Below, piece by piece: positions 1 to 6,497 of a stretch of 35,048 nucleotides of DNA. The notes under the pieces are model-generated. The model searched no databases and had not been told where the DNA came from. It saw only the letters and a list, made by a program, of their open reading frames with translations. Source of the DNA: JAWXUE01 sp044432925 (GTDB lineage Bacteria; Bacillota_I; Bacilli_A; Acholeplasmatales; Anaeroplasmataceae); NCBI GenBank assembly GCA_044432925.1, contig JAWXUE010000015.1, positions 1-35,048 on the forward strand. Direction: 5' to 3'. The translations under genes were made by a program, and so were the position numbers. Every line of letters starts with the position of its first letter. The stretch's first letter is position 1.

Positions 1-591
1 AATAATTCAATTGATTCTATTGATCCATTATTATTAATTCCAATCTTTATTCATGACTTTTTATGTATACATCCATTTAGTGATGGTAATGGTAGAATGT
101 CTAGACTCCTAACAACACTTTTTTTATACAAGAGTGGATATTTAATAGGAAAATATATAAGTTTAGAAAGTAATATAGAACAAACAAAAGAATCATATTA
201 TAATACATTACATATAAGTGGAATAAACTGGCATGAGAATAATAATGACCCTTTATCTTTTATTAAATACATATTAAGAATTATTTTATGTTCTTATAAA
301 GAATTTGAAGATAAAGTAAACTATAATAAACCTAATAGTAATACATATGAACAAGTAGAAAAAGTAGTTAATAATATAATAGGTAAATTTACTAAAAATG
401 ATATATTAGAAAATGTAGCAAATGCTAAGAAAGCTTCTGTAGAGAATGCTATTAAGAAAATGGTTGATAATGATTTAGTTATTAAACATGGAAGTGGTAA
501 AAATACATTTTATTCTAGAAAAAATATAAACAAACTTTGTATATTTTTTATTTTAATGATATTATATAAATATAATATCTTTTTTTGTTAG
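1..591 (+). CDS. Fic-family protein, C-terminal part (5' end outside window)
   Basis: The frame is open from base 1, so the gene starts to the left of the window. The Fic signature HPFSDGNGRMSR lies at codons 24-35 (nt 70-105), with the catalytic His at codon 24 and the GNGR anion-binding loop. Fic enzymes normally transfer AMP or a related nucleotide group to a protein hydroxyl. About 100 residues later, a segment around KFTKNDILENVANAKKASVENAIKKM resembles the winged helix common at the C-terminus of stand-alone Fic proteins. The last ~20 residues (after SRKN) are hydrophobic, and their codons run through a hairpin with a T-tract (558-586). The original C-terminus may therefore have been lost and the frame now runs into the terminator. 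No inhibitory (S/T)xxxE(G/N) helix is visible in this part. The family is secure; target and activity are unknown. Confidence 0.9.
   Translation, partial: NNSIDSIDPLLLIPIFIHDFLCIHPFSDGNGRMSRLLTTLFLYKSGYLIGKYISLESNIEQTKESYYNTLHISGINWHENNNDPLSFIKYILRIILCSYKEFEDKVNYNKPNSNTYEQVEKVVNNIIGKFTKNDILENVANAKKASVENAIKKMVDNDLVIKHGSGKNTFYSRKNINKLCIFFILMILYKYNIFFC
558..586 (+). terminator. Intrinsic terminator overlapping the end of the Fic gene
   Basis: Nine-base perfect arms GATATTATA (558-566) and TATAATATC (571-579) enclose a 4-nt loop and are followed by seven T (580-586). The stem is AT-only, so it is weak. It lies inside the Fic reading frame, which stops at 589-591. Confidence 0.55.
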
Positions 592-601
592 GTGGGATAA
601 T

Positions 602-2056
602 TTGATAATACAATTTGATAAAAATGTTGATAACTTGATTTATTTAATGAACGTTAATTACCTTCTACTTTGTAAAGGAGAAAATAATGAAAGATATAAG
701 TTAAGTGATTATATAGTATTTCAATTATCTTCATTTGCTATATCCTTAATCATAAATCAAAATGCAAATAGAAATAATACAATAGCTTCAATTCAAGCAT
801 TTAGATGCATCCTTGAAGGATTATCTTTATTGAAAATGTGCGGATCAGGGGATATTAACCATGTAAACGAAGAATTGTTGCTCTATTATTCATATGATTG
901 TGAATTTAAAATTTATAAAAAATTTCCAGAACTTGACGGAATTTTATTTAATTTGGATGATATAAAAGAAAGATATGAAATATTGAAAAAAAATTTAGAA
1001 ATTTATGGATTAAGTAAAAATAAAAAAAATAGATTAAGTTGGCTTAACGGATTTGATAATTACAGAGATATTGTAGAAAAATACAATAACTGTGTATTAC
1101 AAAATTATGATTTATTTGGGATGATCATACATCCGAACGACTATAGAATAACATCAGAATACTATGATTTTTTTGATTGCGACTCATATATCAACCTAGT
1201 TGTTAACACTTGTGAAATGTTTTTCATGAAAGACACTTTTGATAAAAGTTACGATTATCATTATTTAGAAGCAATATGTAGAGATGAACGTAATAAGCAG
1301 TTGTCTGATAATTCAAAAAAAATAATGGAGATTATAAATGATATTTCAAATTCATTAGAAAGTAAATTTGGACCAAACTTGGTTGCATCGATTTATAAAA
1401 GTGTTGCAATGGTCATTGTGGAATGTTACTTTGATATAATATTTGGTTTTAAAGAAATAACTAAATGCAAATTCAAACCACTTTTTGAAATGATATCTCT
1501 AGCGCATAGTGCGTATAGTATGGATGATGTTTCGTTTGGAAAATTATTTATGCATACTATTGATAAATTTAAAAAAATTCTACCTAATGACGTTGATTAT
1601 TTAGAAATAAATTATGAAAAATTTTTGGGGGGATTTACTGATTTAGATGACTTCAAAAGTTTTCTAAATAGAAATATCGGGTTGGAAAGTATTTCATCTC
1701 TAACAAATTTGGTGAATAATTGTATTGATTCTACCGTTGAAGATAAAGAGTACGCTAGTAAAATCAAAGTTTTATATGAGCAAAGTCAATATTTATCTCA
1801 TGCAAATTGCTATATGTTACAAAGTCGCTTTGAAATTTTTAATAATGGCGATGATGAATTTAATTACATTCTTGACTTGCTAATAAGGTGTTTTAATATT
1901 CACCTAAATACACTAATTGAGGAAAATAAATCATCTGAAAAAAACTGTAACAAGATAATTTATGATTTTAAAAAAAATATCAATAAATTAATTCAAATAA
2001 AAGAAGAAAATTATAATCAAATCAAGTGTAAAGAAAATAAAAATATGGTCCAATAA
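602..2056 (+). CDS. Uncharacterised 484-residue protein, TTG start
   Basis: I do not recognise this protein with confidence. The start is TTG at 602, supported by AGGTGGG (590-596) just upstream; no better in-frame start is evident. It is soluble and largely helical by composition, with no signal peptide or clear membrane segment. Two stretches are loosely alike: YDLFGMIIHPNDY around residue 170 and YEQSQYLSHANCY around residue 395. Each has an aromatic residue, then a conserved-looking His followed by a turn. The segment around QAFRCILEGLSLL (residues ~65-78) resembles the R..(I/L)LE helix of DUF5677-type helical proteins, but this is only an impression. It lies downstream of the Fic gene with a terminator between them, and upstream of a strong bidirectional terminator. 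It is probably a single-gene accessory unit; its function is unknown. Confidence 0.75.
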   Translation: MIIQFDKNVDNLIYLMNVNYLLLCKGENNERYKLSDYIVFQLSSFAISLIINQNANRNNTIASIQAFRCILEGLSLLKMCGSGDINHVNEELLLYYSYDCEFKIYKKFPELDGILFNLDDIKERYEILKKNLEIYGLSKNKKNRLSWLNGFDNYRDIVEKYNNCVLQNYDLFGMIIHPNDYRITSEYYDFFDCDSYINLVVNTCEMFFMKDTFDKSYDYHYLEAICRDERNKQLSDNSKKIMEIINDISNSLESKFGPNLVASIYKSVAMVIVECYFDIIFGFKEITKCKFKPLFEMISLAHSAYSMDDVSFGKLFMHTIDKFKKILPNDVDYLEINYEKFLGGFTDLDDFKSFLNRNIGLESISSLTNLVNNCIDSTVEDKEYASKIKVLYEQSQYLSHANCYMLQSRFEIFNNGDDEFNYILDLLIRCFNIHLNTLIEENKSSEKNCNKIIYDFKKNINKLIQIKEENYNQIKCKENKNMVQ

Positions 2057-2060
2057 AATA

Positions 2061-2103
2061 AAAGAGTATACATTAGAAACAAATCTAATGTATACTCTTT
2101 TTT
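2061..2103. terminator. Bidirectional intrinsic terminator between convergent genes
   Basis: A perfect 17-bp stem (2061-2077 and 2084-2100) with a 6-nt loop AACAAA has T-rich tails on both strands. It lies between the plus-strand gene ending at 2056 and the minus-strand WYL gene ending at 2102, so it should stop transcription from both sides. Confidence 0.9.
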
Positions 2104-3214
2104 ATTTGTTATAAACATCGAAACCATTTTTGTATCTATCTTTAAATTGCTTTCTAATTTTTTCTGGTTCAAGAATTTCTATACTTTTACCAAATTTAAA
2201 GAAGTAATTATATATTTGAAGTTTAGAACCTTCAAATATATATGTGTTTTCATCTAATTTCTCTAATATTTGTGGTCTTAAGTGTGTGCTACCTTTTAAA
2301 TTTTTTAATCCTTCTTGAGTGAATCTTATTTTAACACTTTCAAAAGAAGAGTTTAACCACATTACACCTTTGTCATTGATCTTACTATTAAACTCCTTTT
2401 TTATATCCTCACTAAAAAATGTTTTGGAGTTACCTTGTTTTTTTAAATTATGAATTTTTGATAATCTAAAACTTCTTAACTTTTTTTCATCAATATTATT
2501 CAATTTAGTTGATAAACCAACTAAATAAATATATTTATGTGAATCATCTGGTGAAATTAAATACGGAGATATTTTGTATTTTGATTTTGATCCATTGGTA
2601 TCAATCATAACAATTTCTACAAAATTTCTATTTATTATTGCATTTTGAAATATATCGTAAAATTTTTTAAAAAATATTTTTTCTCTTTCTATATTTGGTA
2701 ATGCACAATATTCTTCAATTACAGATTCAATATATTTACCAGGATTAGCATACAATGACTTATCATTCCTACGATAATAATAAGCTAAATCATTGTTTTC
2801 TTCGATGAATTCAGTGTTGGAGTTATTTATGTTTATTCGATCTAGTTTTTCTATAGTAGTAATATTCACATATTGTTCAATTAATTCTTTTTCTTTAAAA
2901 TGCACTAACTTTTCTAATGATACTACATCAATATTTGGAGCTATATTTTGTAATTGTGTTTTGTAATTATCTAAAGCAGTAGTTATTGTAGAGTTTGCAT
3001 ATTGTGCGAATTCTTCAAATACTTTATTTATAAATTTTGTTCGTAAACTCTTAGTATTATCAATATTTCTACTTATTTTTTTCTCGTTATAATCAGTGTA
3101 ATTAAAAATATCCTCTTCGATTACAAGTAGTGCTCTTGCAGAAAGTGTTATAGGGACTCTTGAATCTGATCTTCCTTCATATGTATTTAATTTAAAAAAA
3201 ATGTCTCTATTCAT
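2102..3214 (-). CDS. WYL-domain transcriptional regulator
   Basis: The protein is about 370 residues and probably a DNA-binding regulator of the divergent operon at 3387-13653. The C-terminal half has the WYL arrangement: a segment ending KISPYLISPDDSHKYIYLVG, then LRSFRLSKIHNL, then a WCX-like tail (VKIRFTQEGL ... LQIYNYFFKFGKSIEILEP). WYL proteins such as BrxR and CapW control phage-defence operons and are thought to sense a nucleic-acid or nucleotide ligand. The N-terminus has a short RVPITLSARAL segment that could be a ribbon-helix-helix, followed by helical sequence; a classical winged helix is not obvious. The frame can be opened at a GTG at 3223, but that GTG is part of the ribosome binding site GAGGTG (3221-3226), so the start is ATG at 3214. 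A consensus promoter lies directly upstream. Confidence 0.85.
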   Translation of the reverse strand: MNRDIFFKLNTYEGRSDSRVPITLSARALLVIEEDIFNYTDYNEKKISRNIDNTKSLRTKFINKVFEEFAQYANSTITTALDNYKTQLQNIAPNIDVVSLEKLVHFKEKELIEQYVNITTIEKLDRININNSNTEFIEENNDLAYYYRRNDKSLYANPGKYIESVIEEYCALPNIEREKIFFKKFYDIFQNAIINRNFVEIVMIDTNGSKSKYKISPYLISPDDSHKYIYLVGLSTKLNNIDEKKLRSFRLSKIHNLKKQGNSKTFFSEDIKKEFNSKINDKGVMWLNSSFESVKIRFTQEGLKNLKGSTHLRPQILEKLDENTYIFEGSKLQIYNYFFKFGKSIEILEPEKIRKQFKDRYKNGFDVYNK

Positions 3215-3231
3215 CTCTATCACCTCAACTT

Positions 3232-3260
3232 ATTATATAATATGTCACTTTATGTGTCAA
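3232..3260 (-). promoter_or_regulatory. SigmaA-type promoter of the WYL regulator
   Basis: Read on the minus strand, TTGACA (3260-3255) and TATAAT (3237-3232) are separated by exactly 17 bp, so both boxes are perfect. TGACA occurs twice in the same orientation here, at the -35 box and again inside the spacer. These could be half-sites for autoregulation. Confidence 0.85.
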
Positions 3261-3289
3261 TTATTATGGTTATTAATCAATGATACTAC

Positions 3290-3344
3290 TATAAATGTGG
3301 CAGTAACATACTAATGATTAAGCCGCTACACTACCACATTTATA
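3290..3344. promoter_or_regulatory. Inverted repeat upstream of the NrdG/NrdD-methyltransferase operon
   Basis: Perfect 11-bp arms, TATAAATGTGG (3290-3300) and CCACATTTATA (3334-3344), are separated by 33 bp. The right arm ends just before a TATAAT (3350-3355) that could be the -10 box of the plus-strand operon; no good -35 box is visible 17 bp upstream of it. The repeat may be a pair of operator half-sites (the neighbouring WYL protein being the obvious candidate) or an RNA hairpin. The spacer (about 45% G+C by eye) is richer in G+C than its surroundings. Confidence 0.5.
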
Positions 3345-3386
3345 TATATTATAATACTAGTATACAAATGAAAAGAGGAAGAAAAT

Positions 3387-3797
3387 ATGAAATGTTATAA
3401 AGTTGTAGCAAAATGTGGACATGTTGGGAGAAGAAATTATATTCCTATAGCTTTCGCAGTAAAAGCAAATTCTGGTAAAGAAGCCGCTAAAAAGGTAAAA
3501 GGTTATTCTAGGGTGAAGAAACATCTAAAAGATAATATTATATCTGTGAATGAAATATGTGTAGAGGATTTCAATATTTTAATTGATTTGAATAATAATG
3601 ACAATTATCTTCATTCTGAAAACAAACAACAACAAGATCTAGAAGAAAATTTTTATGAAAGAGTTGTAAAGTTTGTTTCTCAAGAAATTACTAAAAAAGA
3701 ATATAAAGAAAAAAGAAAACTTAGATTAATTTATCAAAGTAAAAAAGGAAGTTATTTATTTGGAAGAGGAGAAAGAAGATATGGATATTGTTATTAA
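3387..3797 (+). CDS. Small conserved-looking protein with N-terminal KCGHVGR motif
   Basis: This 136-residue protein is the first gene of the operon. The start at 3387 is preceded by an AGAGGA ribosome binding site. The N-terminal ~60 residues have a compact pattern: KVVAKCGHVGRRNYI, FAVKANSGKEAAKKVKGYSRVKKH, then IISVNEI. I associate this with small hypothetical proteins of gut Firmicutes. The single Cys-x-His is not enough for a zinc site by itself. The C-terminal half is very rich in Lys, Glu and Arg, and probably helical. Its last 17 nt overlap the start of nrdG, which points to translational coupling. Function unknown; as leader gene it may be an adaptor or regulator for the operon. Confidence 0.75.
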   Translation: MKCYKVVAKCGHVGRRNYIPIAFAVKANSGKEAAKKVKGYSRVKKHLKDNIISVNEICVEDFNILIDLNNNDNYLHSENKQQQDLEENFYERVVKFVSQEITKKEYKEKRKLRLIYQSKKGSYLFGRGERRYGYCY

Positions 3798-4206
3798 TTC
3801 TATTAAGAAAGAAAGTGTAGTTGATGGACCTGGAATAAGAACCGTATTATTCATGCAAGGGTGTAATATAAAATGTGTTGGATGTCACAATAAAGCTAGT
3901 TGGGATATAAACAAAGGGATTAAAAGAGATATAAAACATTTAGTTATAGAATTAACAAAAGTTTGTATAAACAAAAAGATTACAATATCTGGTGGTGAAC
4001 CTCTAATGCAAAAAGAATCATTAAAAGAACTTATAAAACAATTAAATGGATTCGATGTTGCTTTATATACAAGTTACAATGATGTTGATGATGATATTAA
4101 AGATAAAATTAGTTATTTAAAAACTGGTAAGTTTGTTTTAGAAGAAAAAACAACTGTAAAACCATTTGTAGGATCAAATAATCAAGAATTTAGGAGAGTG
4201 AAGTAA
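3781..4206 (+). CDS. nrdG: Anaerobic ribonucleotide reductase activating protein (radical SAM)
   Basis: NrdG uses a [4Fe-4S] cluster and S-adenosylmethionine to install the glycyl radical on NrdD. The radical-SAM motif CNIKCVGC gives cluster ligands Cys28, Cys32 and Cys35. The N-terminus (INSIKKESVVDGPGIRTVLFMQGC) and the SGGEPL motif are typical, and the C-terminal GSNNQEFR matches the usual NrdG end. At 141 residues it is at the short end for the family. The frame extends back to a TTG at 3760, but AGAGGAG (3765-3771) is correctly spaced for ATG 3781, which I take as the start. It overlaps the preceding gene by 17 nt and abuts nrdD with no gap, as expected for an activase/reductase pair. 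Confidence 0.95.
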   Translation: MDIVINSIKKESVVDGPGIRTVLFMQGCNIKCVGCHNKASWDINKGIKRDIKHLVIELTKVCINKKITISGGEPLMQKESLKELIKQLNGFDVALYTSYNDVDDDIKDKISYLKTGKFVLEEKTTVKPFVGSNNQEFRRVK

Positions 4207-5916
4207 ATGTTTAAAAAAGTAAACGAAAATGCGGCAAATAGAAGTAGTTATGTTGGGTATATTCATAATATTGGAGAGTCTAAAATTAAAAAAGATACAT
4301 TAAATTCATTTAAAAAAGAATGGAAAGAATTACATGATGAAGGTTATATCCACATCCATGACTTAGATGCACATGGATTAACTTATAATTGTTTAACATT
4401 AAACATCATCAATAACTTTCCGTATGAAGAGTTTAATAATTTAGATGAAATAAGTAAAATAATGAGAGTATTTAATTTTATAATTGATTTATTTACAAAT
4501 TTAGGACAAGAGCAATCTGGCGGAATGGCTTTTGCTAACTTTGATAATGAATTAGCAACAATTTTTAATACATTAAATATCTCTAATAGTGAAATTAATA
4601 AATCTATTATTAAATCATGTACCCGAGAATTAATACTTTGGTGTAATAACAATCATACTAGGATGGGACAAACTAGTTATTATACTACATTTAACATTGG
4701 TCTTGCTGATAATGAATTAGCTAGATTTATTGCATATACATTAGTTGATGAGTTTGAAAATACTTCCGATTTAGTTTTTAAACCAAATATTGTTTTTAAA
4801 GTTTTATCAGGCGTGAATTTAAATGTAGAAGATCAAAATTACTATATATTACAAAAATGCTTAAAATGTACAACTAAAAAAATGATCCCAACATATGTTT
4901 TATGTGATTCAACAACAAATAAAGATATAAATCCAGAACTATTATCAATAATGGGATGTAGAACAAGAGTTGTGGAAAATATACATGGTAACAAAGGTGC
5001 TATTGGTAGAGGTAATATAGCAAATGTATCAATTAATTTACCAAGGCTTGCATTAGAAGTAGAAAGTATGGATTTAGTTGATGATTTAGAAAAATTTAAA
5101 CTATTAAAAGATAAATGGATTAAAGTTGCTGAGAATTCTGTAGAGATAATGTTACATCGTTTTATAAAGTTGTGTGAATTAGATTCATTAATGTTTACAA
5201 CTAATAATACATATCAGTTATGGTGTACTGATTTTAAAAATAATAGTTTAAAAGATATCTTTAAAAATGGTACATTTTCCTTAGGATTTATTGGATTAAG
5301 TGAATGTATTGAAGTATTATTACAAAAAAAATACTATACAAATGAAGAATCTTTAAATTTAACATATGATTTCGTTGAATATATGAGGGATTATTGTGAT
5401 AAATTAATATCTAAATATAATTTAAACTTTTCTTTATCAGCATCAAGTGGTGAACTTATAAGTGGTAGATTTATTGAGATGGATAAACGAGGATTTAATA
5501 CAAAAGCAAATATTTTTTCAAAAGGATTTTACACTAATTCTTTTCATGTAGATGTTGATAGCAAAATGTTAGCCTCTGAAAAAATAAAAATAGAAGGTAA
5601 ATTCCATGAGTTATCAAATGGTGGTTGTATTACATATATCGAATTAAAAGAAGCTCCCTTAGGGAATTCTGATGCATTATATGAATACTTAAAAGTAGCA
5701 ATTGATAGTGGGACACATTATATTGGTGTTAATTTCCCTAAAGATGTTTGTAATGAATGTGGTTGTACTGGAGTTTTTGATAGATGTAGTAAATGTAATA
5801 GTAATAAAATAACAAGAATTAGAAGAGTATCCGGATACTTAGAATTACTTGATGGTTTTACATCAGGTAAAAAAGCTGAAGAGAAGTATAGATTGTCAAA
5901 TGGAGGTGACTGCTAA
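4207..5916 (+). CDS. nrdD: Class III (anaerobic) ribonucleoside-triphosphate reductase without ATP-cone
   Basis: This enzyme reduces NTPs to dNTPs using a glycyl radical, under anaerobic conditions. The C-terminus carries the zinc site Cys515, Cys518, Cys527 and Cys530, followed by the glycyl-radical motif RRVSGYL with Gly543. HDLDAHGLTYNCL near residues 51-63 includes the expected active-site cysteine (Cys62), and NNNHTRMGQTSYYTTFN is a typical core segment. The protein is 569 residues and begins directly with the catalytic domain. The ~90-residue N-terminal ATP-cone found in many bacterial NrdD enzymes is absent, so dATP feedback inhibition through that domain is not expected. It sits in one operon with nrdG, a nucleotide kinase, a DNA methyltransferase and a helicase, which is unlike a housekeeping nrdDG locus. 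Confidence 0.95.
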   Translation: MFKKVNENAANRSSYVGYIHNIGESKIKKDTLNSFKKEWKELHDEGYIHIHDLDAHGLTYNCLTLNIINNFPYEEFNNLDEISKIMRVFNFIIDLFTNLGQEQSGGMAFANFDNELATIFNTLNISNSEINKSIIKSCTRELILWCNNNHTRMGQTSYYTTFNIGLADNELARFIAYTLVDEFENTSDLVFKPNIVFKVLSGVNLNVEDQNYYILQKCLKCTTKKMIPTYVLCDSTTNKDINPELLSIMGCRTRVVENIHGNKGAIGRGNIANVSINLPRLALEVESMDLVDDLEKFKLLKDKWIKVAENSVEIMLHRFIKLCELDSLMFTTNNTYQLWCTDFKNNSLKDIFKNGTFSLGFIGLSECIEVLLQKKYYTNEESLNLTYDFVEYMRDYCDKLISKYNLNFSLSASSGELISGRFIEMDKRGFNTKANIFSKGFYTNSFHVDVDSKMLASEKIKIEGKFHELSNGGCITYIELKEAPLGNSDALYEYLKVAIDSGTHYIGVNFPKDVCNECGCTGVFDRCSKCNSNKITRIRRVSGYLELLDGFTSGKKAEEKYRLSNGGDC

Positions 5917-6497
5917 TGCATTTAGCAATTGAAGGAAATGATGGAGTAGGAAAATCAACAATTTGTAATTTATTATCAAAAAAATTGAATTACATATTTG
6001 TTGAAAAACCAATGCACTACTTATTAGATGAAGATGGTATTGATAATTATCAAAAACTTGCTATTAAAGTTAATTCAATGACTGACAGGAACTTTACAGC
6101 TTGGTATTATGCTTTAAATAATATGCTTACATACTCAAAATTTAAAGATCAAAACATTGTTACAGATAGACACTTAGTATCAAATTTCTGTTATAGTGGT
6201 ACAACATACAATGAAGATATTTACGATTTATTAATAAAAAAAATAGGATTACCTGACTTAACAGTAATCTTATATGCAAATCAAGAAACAATTACTAAAA
6301 GATTAATAAAAAGAAACCCAACAGATAATGACTTAAAAAAAGTTGATAAATCTGAAGATGTTTATAAAAGAATGATAAAGTTTTGTGATGATAAAAAATG
6401 TAATTATATCGTTGTAGATACATCAAATAATGAACCTGAAATAACAGTGGATATTATTATAAGTAAATTAATGGAGGTAATCAATGGAAATAAGTAA
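5916..6497 (+). CDS. Thymidylate kinase-like deoxynucleo(s/t)ide kinase
   Basis: P-loop kinase of 193 residues. The Walker A motif GNDGVGKS is at residues 7-14, the DR(Y/H) substrate motif appears as TDRHLVSN near residue 85, and a lid-like KRLIKRNPTDND follows. This combination fits the thymidylate kinase / deoxynucleoside kinase fold. The substrate (dTMP, another dNMP or a nucleoside) cannot be decided by eye. The start codon overlaps the nrdD stop (TAATG), with GGAGGTG upstream, and the 3' end overlaps the next gene by 14 nt. It therefore probably acts on the product pool of the reductase as part of the same operon. Confidence 0.85.
   Translation: MHLAIEGNDGVGKSTICNLLSKKLNYIFVEKPMHYLLDEDGIDNYQKLAIKVNSMTDRNFTAWYYALNNMLTYSKFKDQNIVTDRHLVSNFCYSGTTYNEDIYDLLIKKIGLPDLTVILYANQETITKRLIKRNPTDNDLKKVDKSEDVYKRMIKFCDDKKCNYIVVDTSNNEPEITVDIIISKLMEVINGNK

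Noticed and set aside
3215..3223. GTG start for the WYL protein
   Set aside because: The GTG is part of the GAGGTG ribosome binding site of the ATG at 3214.
4383..4652. Antisense open frame opposite nrdD
   Set aside because: It mirrors conserved NrdD codons and shows no start signal or family resemblance.
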